Counted from the first letter of the stretch, positions 15,900-24,223 are shown. The stretch: DNA of 28,263 nucleotides from JACDDK01 sp038198445 (GCA_038198445.1 JBBPZZ010000003.1:1-28263), one strand, 5' to 3'. Notes: generated from the sequence alone by a model not told the origin. Translations and numbers: made by a program.

Positions 15900-16577
15900 A
15901 TGGACACCATCACTGTAGCGCAGAACATAGCCGAGAGTGTTGAGCGGGAACTCGACCGCGTGAAGGCCGCCCGTCCGGGGCTCGCCAGTCGGGTAGACCG
16001 GGCCGCCAACATCGTCGCCACGCACCTCTCTTGCCGTCGCCAGCGCGTGATCCAGGTTAGAGTCTCCGGCGGCGTCTCCCGGTTCCTCGTCTCCGGCTCT
16101 AAGGGTGCCGTGTACGTCGTTGATCCGGCGTCGTGGTCCTGCACTTGCCCGGACGCCCACCGTCACGGCAAGGGTTGTAAGCACGCTCTGGCGTGTTGGG
16201 CGCTGGCGCGGGCCGGGGGACCACCCGCCCGCCGCGCCGAGGTCTTCGGAGGCTCCCCCGTCGAGGGTCCGGTGGCTTCGCCGGTGGCGGCGGAGGGGAG
16301 CGGGTCCTACGCGGTACGGGAGTGTCCGGGGTGCTACGATGGGCTCGTCTACGACACGGTGCGCGGGGCGTGGGTGGAGCACGACGGATGCTCGGGGACG
16401 GGCCGGGCGCGGGCGTTCGTCTATCCGAAAGGCGGGCATCTTCGAGAGTGTGATTCGTGCCGGGAGCGCTATGCGGGTGGGGACCTGCACGAGGTCCGCG
16501 AGGATCACGGGTCGTTGACGTTCTTCGAGGGTGACATGCTTTGTGGGTCGTGCGCCGCCGGTCATGGCGTTCTCTGA
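15900..16577 (+). CDS. SWIM zinc-finger protein
   Basis: A 225-residue protein with a SWIM motif (C81-x-C83 ... C93-x-H95, in SCTCPDAHRHGKGCKHALA), a fold that binds DNA or protein and coordinates zinc. The first 75 residues form a helical and beta N-terminal part. The C-terminal half has further Cys pairs, C142/C145, C184/C187 and C215/C218 plus C164, suggesting two extra zinc sites. AAGGGAG at 15885-15891 gives a good ribosome site for the ATG. It is the first gene of the rightward early operon. Its role in the element (replication, regulation or anti-host) is unknown. Confidence 0.8.
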   Translation: MDTITVAQNIAESVERELDRVKAARPGLASRVDRAANIVATHLSCRRQRVIQVRVSGGVSRFLVSGSKGAVYVVDPASWSCTCPDAHRHGKGCKHALACWALARAGGPPARRAEVFGGSPVEGPVASPVAAEGSGSYAVRECPGCYDGLVYDTVRGAWVEHDGCSGTGRARAFVYPKGGHLRECDSCRERYAGGDLHEVREDHGSLTFFEGDMLCGSCAAGHGVL

Positions 16578-17057
16578 CCGCACGGCACGTAGGAATGATC
16601 GTGCCTTCGCCCTAAAGCGTCCTTACGTACGATTCGCTCACTCTGAGCATTCCTGCCGCCTCCGAGACGTCCAATGTACTTTCTCTTTAGTATTGGATAG
16701 GCACAGAGACGAGAGACTTAATAGAGCACGTCCTGCGAAGCTTCGGTTTGTGGTCTCGGAGGCTTCCGCCTTTTCATCCGTGGGATCGGGGAACTGGCCG
16801 GTGGTGAAGACTTTGGAGGCGATAATCTCTTCTAGCAGGGGGCCGCCCCGACGCGCCGTATGGCTCGCTCGACAACGGGAAGATCCTCCGGTACCGACAC
16901 CACGCTAGACGGTGCAACGATCACATGCATATCCGCCTCTGCAAGTGTCTCTTTCACTAGCCCTCATCCCGAATGTATACCAGTACTGGTATGTAAGAAT
17001 TTGCGCTTTCTCAATTACAATCAAACAACGGCGAACGACGGAGTCTAAGGAGGCAGC
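16578..17057 (+). other. 480-base gap between SWIM and HTH genes
   Basis: I see no convincing gene here; open frames in this stretch have no ribosome site or protein-like composition. It holds a weak hairpin right after the SWIM stop (GGCACG 16584-16589 with CGTGCC 16600-16605), a distant pair of 11-bp inverted arms (16658-16668 and 16753-16763), and near the right end the palindromic operator and promoter described separately, then a strong ribosome site. It is probably a control region for the replication operon. Confidence 0.55.
16953..16993 (+). promoter_or_regulatory. Promoter with palindromic operator before the replication operon
   Basis: TTCACT (16953-16958), a 17-base spacer and TATACC (16976-16981) form a moderate promoter. 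The -10 is the left arm of ATACCAGTACTGGTAT (16977-16992), a perfect 16-bp palindrome. The pattern TATACCNNNNNNGGTATG occurs again at 19531-19548 before the restriction operon. A bound dimeric regulator would block the -10. Confidence 0.55.
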
Positions 17058-17249
17058 ATGGAAAGCGTGCAACGTGAGTGGATTACATACCGAGAAGCTG
17101 AGGCGTTAGTCGGCTTGAGCCGTACCAAGCTCTGGCAACTCATCTCCTCGGGTGAGATAGGGGCCGCGAAAGTCGGAAAGGCCGTAAGGATCAACAAGGC
17201 ATCGCTCGAAGTGTACTTAGAGCGCAACGCCTATCTTGAGACCAAGTAA
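17058..17249 (+). CDS. Excisionase-like helix-turn-helix protein
   Basis: A 63-residue DNA-binding protein of the winged-helix MerR/excisionase type (helix_turn_helix_17). It reads WITYREAEALVGLSRTKLW, then QLISSGEIGAAKVGKAVRI and KASLEVYLER, matching the pattern of a helix-turn-helix with a short wing. AAGGAGG (17047-17053) lies four bases before the ATG, a very strong ribosome site. Such proteins either bend att DNA for excision (Xis) or activate replication genes. It starts the operon leading to the primase-helicase, and is a candidate to bind the shared palindromic operator. Confidence 0.85.
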   Translation: MESVQREWITYREAEALVGLSRTKLWQLISSGEIGAAKVGKAVRINKASLEVYLERNAYLETK

Positions 17250-17298
17250 GAAAGCCCCGGACGCGAGAGACGGAGGGGCGACGAGAAAGGACATTGGC

Positions 17299-17511
17299 AT
17301 GATCTTGTCGGAAGAATTTTATCATGGACACCACGAAAACTACGAGCTTGTTTTGTTCGATATGCGGGGCTCCAGTGCATTGTTCAGCCTTGGCGAGCAG
17401 AGTAGAGGTTGGGGCAAAAGCGCAAGTATAGAAACTATAGACGAGAACCATTCGGTTCTGGTCGTACGTACTGGCGGGGCACTTAGGGGCCAACATGAAT
17501 CCCATAGATAA
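17299..17511 (+). CDS. Small hypothetical protein coupled to the primase gene
   Basis: A 70-residue protein beginning MILSEEFYHGHHENYELVLF, with acidic and aromatic residues, no membrane helix and no recognised motif. AAAGGA (17285-17290) precedes the ATG by eight bases; a TTG at 17236 would add 21 residues overlapping the HTH gene. Its last 17 bases overlap the primase start, so the two are probably translated together. It may be an accessory replication or regulatory factor; that is only context-based. Confidence 0.55.
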   Translation: MILSEEFYHGHHENYELVLFDMRGSSALFSLGEQSRGWGKSASIETIDENHSVLVVRTGGALRGQHESHR

Positions 17512-19345
17512 GATCCTCGAACGACTCGTCAATGTCAAGGAAACGAGCAATGGGTTCGATGCCTTCTGTCCTGCACACGGTGACGAGCGGAATCCGCATC
17601 TCGGAATCTCTGAAGGTGCCGACGGGCGCGTACTCCTGAAGTGCCGCAAAGGTTGTCTTGCTGAGGAGATCGTCGCGGCCCTGGGGCTGGAAATGAAAGA
17701 CTTGTTCCCAGAGAACCCATCACGCCGTCAAATAGATTACGAGGTTCACGATGTCGAAGGCAACCTCGTCGCTATTCACCGCCGTCTCGATACTGACGGT
17801 GAGAAGAAGGTGTGGTGGGTCCGACCGGATGGCAAGAAGGGGCTCAATGGGCACCCGTTGTCAGAGATGCCGCTCTACGGCTCCGAGATGATTTCAAAAT
17901 GGGATGAGAGCGTAACTATTACGATCTGCGAGGGAGAGAAGGCCACAAAAGCGTTGCTAGAAAACGGTATTCCCGCTCTCGGCACCGTAACGGGTGCGGG
18001 GGGCACTCCCGGTGAAGAGGTGTTAAAGGTACTCAAAGGCCGCCGGGTTTGCCTTTGGCCCGACAACGATAAGGTTGGTAGGGAGCACATGGAGCATGTT
18101 GCCGCCGCGCTTGACGGTGTGGCGCAAGAGGTCCGCATCTTCGAGTGGAAAGACGCTCCGGCAAATGGAGATGCCGCCGACCATCCGGCGATAAAGAATG
18201 GCGACCCCGGAGTGGCCAAACAACTGCTTAAGGATCTCAAGAGCGCGCCGAGGTGGAAGCCACCAACAGAGATTGATCCTCCAATCCCCGTGGGACGGCT
18301 CTTGAGCACGGTACAGGCCGAGCCCGTAGAGTGGTTGTGGCCGGGTCGCATACCGCTCGGCAAGATCACCCTGATAGACGGTGATCCTGGCACCGGCAAG
18401 AGCGCGATGACGATGGACCTCGCGGCGCGGGTAAGCGTCGGGCGGGCTATGCCGGATGGCGCTCCGTGCGAGGACGGCGGCGTGGTACTCCTCAACGCGG
18501 AAGATGGCTGCGCCGACACGATACGTCCTCGCCTTGAGGCTGCGGGCGGGAACGCGGATCTAGTTTTGGATCTCGCGACCGTACCTGACGGTGACAACGA
18601 GCGGCTCTTATCAATCCCCAAGGACCTCGACATCATCCGGCGTGGTATAGAACGGGTGGGGGCCAAGCTCGTGATCGTTGACCCCCTGATGGCGTTTTTG
18701 TCGGGGGATGTGAACTCTCATCACGACCAAGACGTTCGGCGGGCTCTCGCTCCCTTGGCGAAGCTCGCCGAAGAGACCGGGGCAGCGGTGGTGGTCGTGC
18801 GTCACCTAAACAAGGCGGCTGGCGGGAGTCCCCTTTACCGTGGAGGGGGGAGTATCGGCATCATAGGCCAGGCCCGTAGCGCCCTGCTGGTGGCAAAGCA
18901 CCCCGAAGACGAGCGCCGCCGGGTGCTGGCGAGCCTGAAACTAAATCTCGCCAAGCCCGCTTCCAGCCTCGCTTTCGTCATTACCGAAGCCCCCAACGGG
19001 GCCGCCTACGTGGAATGGAAGGGGACGACACCCCTGGACGCGGGAGCCCTGCTCGCTGCGCCCGGAGACGATCAGGAGCGCAGGGACCAACTCGCTCTGC
19101 GGGATGCCGTCGTAAGGTTCCTGGAAAAGGGCGGCGGCGGTTGGGAAGGAACAGCTTCGGAGCTATATGAATTGCTCGCGGAATCGGACCTTGCGGAGTT
19201 ACCAGAACGCCCCGACGAACTCACCAAGAGTCTACTAAAGATGAATCCCGACAGGTCGGGGTTCACGGTAAGGAAAGGGTATCGCGGCAACAATCGTATC
19301 CTGCGGCTGCACCTACACCACGTTGCTGACTCCGAAGTGGCGTAG
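17495..19345 (+). CDS. Primase-helicase fusion (zinc finger, TOPRIM, RecA-like ATPase)
   Basis: A 616-residue replication protein. A CHC2-like zinc finger at about 20-60 has C25, H28, C50 and C54. A TOPRIM primase-like domain follows at about 138-215 with CEGEKAT (E146) and the WPDND motif (D190, D192). A RepA/AAA_25 RecA-like helicase domain starts near 280, with Walker A GDPGTGKS (296-303), Walker B LVIVDPL (D396) and VRHLNKAAGG as the later motif. The last 100 residues are a winged-helix-like tail (ASELYELLAES). The ATG has AGGGG five bases upstream. This kind of protein primes and unwinds the element's own origin, implying autonomous replication after excision. No gene for a separate initiator is seen. 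Confidence 0.9.
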   Translation: MNPIDKILERLVNVKETSNGFDAFCPAHGDERNPHLGISEGADGRVLLKCRKGCLAEEIVAALGLEMKDLFPENPSRRQIDYEVHDVEGNLVAIHRRLDTDGEKKVWWVRPDGKKGLNGHPLSEMPLYGSEMISKWDESVTITICEGEKATKALLENGIPALGTVTGAGGTPGEEVLKVLKGRRVCLWPDNDKVGREHMEHVAAALDGVAQEVRIFEWKDAPANGDAADHPAIKNGDPGVAKQLLKDLKSAPRWKPPTEIDPPIPVGRLLSTVQAEPVEWLWPGRIPLGKITLIDGDPGTGKSAMTMDLAARVSVGRAMPDGAPCEDGGVVLLNAEDGCADTIRPRLEAAGGNADLVLDLATVPDGDNERLLSIPKDLDIIRRGIERVGAKLVIVDPLMAFLSGDVNSHHDQDVRRALAPLAKLAEETGAAVVVVRHLNKAAGGSPLYRGGGSIGIIGQARSALLVAKHPEDERRRVLASLKLNLAKPASSLAFVITEAPNGAAYVEWKGTTPLDAGALLAAPGDDQERRDQLALRDAVVRFLEKGGGGWEGTASELYELLAESDLAELPERPDELTKSLLKMNPDRSGFTVRKGYRGNNRILRLHLHHVADSEVA

Positions 19346-19347
19346 GC

Positions 19348-19426
19348 GGTGTAGGTGGTGTCGGTGTGCCCTAGCCGACACCACCTACACTACCAACACC
19401 GATAAGGTCAGGGAACGGTGTCGGTG
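19348..19426. repeat. Iteron-like repeats with perfect 16-bp hairpin, candidate origin
   Basis: The 10-mer GGTGT(A/C)GGTG occurs directly at 19348-19357, 19357-19366 and 19417-19426. Near-complete inverted copies lie between them. GTGTAGGTGGTGTCGG (19349-19364) pairs perfectly with 19375-19390 across a ten-base loop, and ACACCG (19396-19401) pairs with CGGTGT (19416-19421). No T-run follows, so a simple terminator is less likely. Placement right after the primase-helicase favours an origin or a single-strand initiation site; a strong non-canonical terminator remains possible. Confidence 0.5.
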
Positions 19427-19530
19427 CGAGACGTGGGCACCAAAGATGTAGAGTATCAGGACAAAAACTACAGTGCAAAAGCGTTTACGATAACAGGCTG
19501 CGAGGTCAAGTCCCTAGTGTAGAACGCAAG

Positions 19531-19548
19531 TATACCTGTTGTGGTATG
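19531..19548 (+). promoter_or_regulatory. Second copy of the palindromic operator
   Basis: TATACCTGTTGTGGTATG keeps all 12 arm positions of the site at 16976-16993, differing only in the central six bases, and both are followed shortly by GAATTTGC. Finding it about 190 bases before the restriction operon suggests that one regulator controls both operons. Confidence 0.55.
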
Positions 19549-19737
19549 GAATTTGCCGCAAAATCGAGCCCCGTAGGAGAGCGGACCGGGTTGGGTTTCC
19601 TCCCGCTCATATTCTCGTCGGATTAGCCGAATAAGCCCTGCACGGCGTGAGACGGTTGCGCTAACGAAGGACTACAGTATGGCGCGGCTTTCTCGACATC
19701 GGTAAACTGATGGCTCTGCTGCAGAGGAAGGGTTGAA

Positions 19738-20334
19738 ATGATGAGTACCCTCTTTGAGATTTTAGTCTTGATCATCTTGTTTGCCATAGTGCTTTTTCTG
19801 ATCGCGGTCTATGCACTTGTCAAGTTGACTGCCAACAGCCTACGGGATACCGAGAAACAAGAAGAACGTGAAAGGCTACGGAGGGAGGTAGACGCTCGAC
19901 TGCAGCTACAGATGGCGCGACGGAGGCTGGAAGAGCTTGAAGAGAGAGCCTCTTCCGAGACGGAATCTGAGATGGCGCTGTGGTTGAAAAAGGAATTCTC
20001 GCGGATTCCCTCTACAGACGGAAAGATATTCGAGACGTTCTGCGCCGACCTGTGCAACGCGCTCGGCTACGATACGGAACGAATGGGTGGTCCAGGCGAC
20101 CAGGGTGCCGACCTGCTACTCCGTAGCGGCTCCGAAAAGTTTGTCGCCGTGCAGTGCAAGAATTACGTGAAGCCGGTTACTAACAAAGCAGTGCAAGAGG
20201 TGTTCGCGGGTGCCAGGTACTACGGTACCTCGGAGGCATGGGTGATGGCCTCAAATAGCTACACCAAGGGCGCGAAAGAGTTGGCGGAGCGCTTGGAAGT
20301 GACCCTTCACGACAGGTCGGGATCAAGAGGTTGA
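19738..20334 (+). CDS. Membrane-anchored Mrr-type restriction endonuclease
   Basis: A 198-residue protein with one N-terminal membrane helix (about 8-30), a charged coiled coil (36-75) and a C-terminal restriction-endonuclease-like domain of the Mrr_cat type. The PD-(D/E)xK core is visible as E99 in the first helix, GPGDQGADLLL with D125, and QCK with K141 (VAVQCKNYVKPV). The domain ends GARYYGTSEAWVMASNSYTKGA, typical of this family. The ATG at 19738 has AAGGG upstream. Membrane tethering suggests action on incoming DNA at the cell surface or, less likely, on an internal signal. It starts a three-gene operon with the small protein and the ISP-like enzyme. Confidence 0.85.
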   Translation: MMSTLFEILVLIILFAIVLFLIAVYALVKLTANSLRDTEKQEERERLRREVDARLQLQMARRRLEELEERASSETESEMALWLKKEFSRIPSTDGKIFETFCADLCNALGYDTERMGGPGDQGADLLLRSGSEKFVAVQCKNYVKPVTNKAVQEVFAGARYYGTSEAWVMASNSYTKGAKELAERLEVTLHDRSGSRG

Positions 20335-20687
20335 TAGAGCAAGTAGGGAGCGCCGCGCCGCCCAAACGCGGTAAAGGATTATCAGAGAGGGTCCTTTACG
20401 AGCTGATCCTGGATCAGTACCGAGAGTACGTCGGTTTCGCGGAAGAAGCCGAAGGTGAGCGAACGCGGGGCGCGGGGGACACGGAGGTAGAGAACCAGTT
20501 CGAGAAGACAAAGAAGGCAATCTACAGGGTCTTGGCCGAGGTACTGGCGAAGCTGGATGACCTTGAGAGACGGAACCCAAGCTGGACCAAGGTGGACATA
20601 ACAGAGCGGCAAATGTGGCAGCACGAGATCAAGAACAGAACACGAAAGAAGCCGAAGCCTCGCGCTCTGCCCCCAGCTGATAATTAG
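20331..20687 (+). CDS. Small charged helical protein in the restriction operon
   Basis: A 118-residue protein with no recognised family. It is strongly charged, mostly helical (RVLYELILDQYREYVGFAEEA; FEKTKKAIYRVLAEVLAKLDDLERR) and ends in a basic Pro-rich tail (RKKPKPRALPPADN). The TTG start shares two bases with the stop of the membrane nuclease (TTGA), and AAGAGG directly abuts it, so expression is probably by re-initiation from the upstream gene. It lies 53 bases before the large nuclease-methyltransferase. A regulatory subunit or adaptor of the restriction system is possible but unproven. Confidence 0.7.
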   Translation: MIEQVGSAAPPKRGKGLSERVLYELILDQYREYVGFAEEAEGERTRGAGDTEVENQFEKTKKAIYRVLAEVLAKLDDLERRNPSWTKVDITERQMWQHEIKNRTRKKPKPRALPPADN

Positions 20688-20740
20688 GACGGATGCAGCG
20701 TGAGCGTAGTAGACGATGGGTCCTTGAAAGGGGAGTGACA

Positions 20741-23700
20741 ATGAAACCGCTCGAAACGTACTTGCGCGAGTTACATGACGTGCGTTCGTATGGCGTGGCC
20801 GTCAAAGAGACTTCCTACTACGGCAAACTTGAGATGCTCCTTAATGAGGTCGGTAAGACCCTGAAGCCGAGGGTACGCTGCATAATCAACATCAAGAGCC
20901 AGGGCGCGGGCATCCCGGACGGCGGGCTCTTCACGCCGGATCAGGTCTTGGACGATACAAACGCGCAGCTCAAGAACGGACCGCTTCCGGCTCGGGGTGC
21001 CGTAGAGGTCAAGGGCACGGGTGACGAAGTTCGTGAGATAGCCCACAGTGACCAGGTAGCAAAGTATTTGGGGCGTTACGGTCAGGTTCTCGTTACCAAC
21101 TACCGCCACTTCCTGTTGGTAAGGCGAGGCCCCGACGGCGAGATCATCGAACTGGAGGAGTACAGTCTCGCCGAAAGCGAGGCCGACTTTTGGGCTGCGG
21201 CACGTAATCCGCACAAGGGCGCTGAAGAGCACGGGGAACGGTTCGTAGAATACCTCAAGCGTGCGATGCTATACGCTGCGCCGCTCACACAGCCTAGGGA
21301 CGTGGCTTGGTTCCTGGCGTCATATGCCCGAGAGGCGAGGATGCGCGTCGAGAAACGGGGCGACTTGCCCGCCTTGTCGCAGGTGCGCTCTGCTCTGGAG
21401 CAAGCCCTGGGGCTCAGGTTCGAGGGCAAAAAGGGCGGGCATTTCTTTCAGTCCACCCTCGTACAGACTCTCTTCTACGGCATATTCTCTGCTTGGGTGC
21501 TCTGGAGCAAGCAACACTCACCGACGAGTTCGGAGCGTTTCAATTGGCATGATGCGGCGTACTCGCTCAAAGTGCCTATGATCCGAACCTTGTTTGAGCA
21601 AGTAGCTATGCGTTCGCGGCTGGAGCCGCTAGGGTTGACGGAGGTGCTCGACTGGACCGGGGACGCGCTCAACCGCGTGGATCGTGCAGCCTTCTTCGAC
21701 AACTTTGACGAAGAAGGGGCGGTGCAATACTTCTACGAGCCGTTCCTGGAAGCGTTCGATCCCGACCTCCGCAAGCAACTCGGGGTCTGGTACACCCCTC
21801 CTGAAGTGGTCCGCTACATGGTCGAGCGGGTGGACACAGTTCTGCGTGAGGAACTGGGCTTGGCAGACGGGCTCGCCGACCCCAGCGTATACGTTCTGGA
21901 CCCGTGTACCGGGACCGGCTCTTTTCCCCTTGAGGTACTTAAACGTATAGAAAAGACGCTAAGAGAGAAAGGCGAAGACGCGCTGGTCGCCCACGACCTC
22001 AAGAAGGCCGCGATGGAACGGGTGTTCGGCTTCGAGATACTACCCGCGCCCTTCGTGGTTGCCCACCTGCAACTCGGGCTTCTGCTCCAGAACCTTGGAG
22101 CGCCGCTCTCCGATGAGGGACATGAGCGAGCCGGGGTGTACCTCACCAACGCCCTCACCGGGTGGGACCCGTCAAAAGAGCCGAAGCAGCACCTCTTGTT
22201 TCCCGAACTTGAAGAAGAGCGCGACGCTGCCGAGGGAGTCAAACGCTTCAAGCCGGTGCTCGTGGTGCTAGGCAATCCGCCATACAATGCCTTCGCCGGG
22301 GTCAGTCCAGACGAAGAACAGGGCCTCGCAGAAGCGTACAAGCAGGGACTAATCTCTGAGTGGGGTATCAAGAAGTTCAACCTCGACGACCTATACGTTC
22401 GCTTCTTCCGACTCGCCGAACGCCGGATCGTACATAAGACCGGCAAGGGCGTCGTATGTTACATCTCGAACTTCTCCTATTTAACCGCTGCCTCTTTCGT
22501 GGTGATGCGGCAGCGCTTTCTGGACGGTTTCGACAAGCTATGGTTTGACTCTTTGAACGGCGATAGCCGAGAGACCGGCAAGCTCACTCCCCAGGGCGAA
22601 CCCGACCCGAGCGTGTTCTCTACCCCGTACAATCGCGAGGGCATCCGGGTCGGTACCACGGTCGGTCTCATGGTGCGCAAGGAGCGCAGCGAAGCGAAAC
22701 CTACAGTGCGCTTCCGCGATTTTTGGGGGATCAACAAGCGTGCTGATCTGTTGGAAAGTCTCAAAGAACCAGACCGCGACACTAGCTACGAAACTGCCAA
22801 TCCGAAAGAGAGCAACCGCTACTCCCTGCGACCGTCAGAAGCTAGTACCGAATACTTGTCGTGGCCCAAACTCACGGAACTATGCGCAATGAAGAGTGAC
22901 GGGCTATTTGAAAAACGAGGTGGAGCCTTAATCGATATCGACCGACATGGCCTCGAAAAACGCATGCGTGCGTACTATGACGCTACTGTTAATTGGGAAA
23001 CATTGACGGAGTTGCGCACCGGACTAACCAAAGACGCCGCCGGGTTCGATGCCAAGAAGGTACGGTCTAAGGTGCAGGCTGCTGAACGATACCTGCCTGA
23101 ACACATACGACGTTATGCAGTTCGTCCATTTGATATCCGATGGTGCCACTTCAGTAGCGTAAGCCCGTTATGGAACAGGTCTCGTCCGGCGCTGTGGGAA
23201 CAGTATTGGCATGGCAACAAGTTTCTAGTAAGCCGAATGAAAGCGAGCAAAGCTGCTAAGGGCAGCCCAATGTACTTTTCGAGCGCTTTAATAGATGGGC
23301 AGATAATATCTGTCAACCCCTCCGCCATACCTATGTATCTTTATACTTCGCCTGCGCGCAAGAGAGGTAGCATAGCGCAGGACGGGTTCTTTAGCGATGA
23401 GAGAGATGTTGCACCCTTGGCAAACCTTTCGCCCGAAGCCCGCGCTTACGTCTCCAGGCTACATATTACAGACCCTGATGTAGACGCTGAAACGGTGAGC
23501 CTGCTCTGGATGCACGCTCTCGCTATCGGTTATTCACCCTCCTATCTGACTGAAAACGCTGACGGCATACAGCAAGATTGGCCCCGCATACCGCTTCCGG
23601 ACAGCAGGGTAGCCCTGGTTGCGTCGGCAGAGCTTGGCCGTCAAGTAGCCGCGCTGCTCGATAATCATGCCCCGGTCGCAGGAGTTACTTCCGGCACTCT

Positions 23701-24223
23701 ACGGCCCGAGCTAAGAAGCATAGCGATGATCTCACGGGAAGGCGGCGGTGCCCTGAATCCTGACGCCGGAGACTTGGCTCTGACCGTAGGCTGGGGACAC
23801 AAGAGCAAGGCTGGGGTTGTCATGCCGGGACGAGGCAAGATTGTCGAACGCGAGTACACAACAAGCGAGCGTGAGAGTGTAGAACAAGGAGCGGCGGAGC
23901 AAGGCTTGACTGTGGAAGAAGCTTTCGCGCGTCTTGGAGAGACCACCTTCGACATTTACCTAAACGGCGTAGCCTATTGGCGAAACGTCCCAGCTAGGGT
24001 CTGGGATTACACCATTGGCGGATATCAGGTGATGAAGAAATGGCTCTCCTACCGAGAGAGCGGGGTGCTAGGGCGTGCGCTGACCGCGTCAGAGGTTCGA
24101 GAAGTTGCGGACATGGCTCGACGCTTGGCGGCCATACTTCTGCTCGAACCCTACCTTGACGCGAACTACACGGCGGTCAAAGAAGCGTTCTACAATTGGC
24201 CGGAACCGGAGAAACGACCTTAG
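20741..24223 (+). CDS. Fused nuclease-methyltransferase, type ISP/IIG-like, without helicase
   Basis: A 1160-residue restriction-modification enzyme. An N-terminal nuclease domain has D60 (GIPDGGLF) and E89-x-K91 (GAVEVKG), a PD-ExK site like that of type ISP enzymes. After a helical linker (about 190-350) comes an N6-adenine methyltransferase: PPEVVRYMVERVD, motif I DPCTGTG (387-393) and motif IV NPPY (512-515). The remaining 600 residues would hold the target-recognition domain, ending in KKWLSYRE and a helical tail. Unlike LlaGI-type ISP enzymes (about 1,570 residues) no Walker A/B helicase pair is seen between nuclease and methylase, so translocation-dependent cutting is unlikely. ATG 20741 has AAGGGGAG five bases upstream. 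No separate specificity or methylase gene is nearby, so it is self-contained. Confidence 0.9.
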   Translation: MKPLETYLRELHDVRSYGVAVKETSYYGKLEMLLNEVGKTLKPRVRCIINIKSQGAGIPDGGLFTPDQVLDDTNAQLKNGPLPARGAVEVKGTGDEVREIAHSDQVAKYLGRYGQVLVTNYRHFLLVRRGPDGEIIELEEYSLAESEADFWAAARNPHKGAEEHGERFVEYLKRAMLYAAPLTQPRDVAWFLASYAREARMRVEKRGDLPALSQVRSALEQALGLRFEGKKGGHFFQSTLVQTLFYGIFSAWVLWSKQHSPTSSERFNWHDAAYSLKVPMIRTLFEQVAMRSRLEPLGLTEVLDWTGDALNRVDRAAFFDNFDEEGAVQYFYEPFLEAFDPDLRKQLGVWYTPPEVVRYMVERVDTVLREELGLADGLADPSVYVLDPCTGTGSFPLEVLKRIEKTLREKGEDALVAHDLKKAAMERVFGFEILPAPFVVAHLQLGLLLQNLGAPLSDEGHERAGVYLTNALTGWDPSKEPKQHLLFPELEEERDAAEGVKRFKPVLVVLGNPPYNAFAGVSPDEEQGLAEAYKQGLISEWGIKKFNLDDLYVRFFRLAERRIVHKTGKGVVCYISNFSYLTAASFVVMRQRFLDGFDKLWFDSLNGDSRETGKLTPQGEPDPSVFSTPYNREGIRVGTTVGLMVRKERSEAKPTVRFRDFWGINKRADLLESLKEPDRDTSYETANPKESNRYSLRPSEASTEYLSWPKLTELCAMKSDGLFEKRGGALIDIDRHGLEKRMRAYYDATVNWETLTELRTGLTKDAAGFDAKKVRSKVQAAERYLPEHIRRYAVRPFDIRWCHFSSVSPLWNRSRPALWEQYWHGNKFLVSRMKASKAAKGSPMYFSSALIDGQIISVNPSAIPMYLYTSPARKRGSIAQDGFFSDERDVAPLANLSPEARAYVSRLHITDPDVDAETVSLLWMHALAIGYSPSYLTENADGIQQDWPRIPLPDSRVALVASAELGRQVAALLDNHAPVAGVTSGTLRPELRSIAMISREGGGALNPDAGDLALTVGWGHKSKAGVVMPGRGKIVEREYTTSERESVEQGAAEQGLTVEEAFARLGETTFDIYLNGVAYWRNVPARVWDYTIGGYQVMKKWLSYRESGVLGRALTASEVREVADMARRLAAILLLEPYLDANYTAVKEAFYNWPEPEKRP

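Larger units (their letters stand above)
19346..19737 (+). other. 392-base gap between replication and restriction genes
   Basis: No credible gene. The left third holds the repeat-rich hairpin region (19348-19426), the middle the second copy of the palindromic operator (19531-19548), followed by a six-bp hairpin (GAGCGG 19579-19584 with CCGCTC 19603-19608). The right end has the ribosome site of the membrane nuclease gene. It looks like an origin or terminator followed by a controlled promoter. Confidence 0.55.

Noticed and set aside
16658..16763. 11-bp inverted repeat GCCTCCGAGAC / GTCTCGGAGGC, 84 bases apart
   Set aside because: The arms are far apart with no gene or promoter logic, and one such match is expected by chance in a GC-rich window of this size.
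16531..16908. 125-codon + strand frame overlapping the end of the SWIM gene
   Set aside because: It has no ribosome site, overlaps a supported gene and its composition is not protein-like.
16860..17109. Two short + strand frames before the HTH gene
   Set aside because: They cover the palindromic operator and promoter, lack ribosome sites and have no recognisable features.
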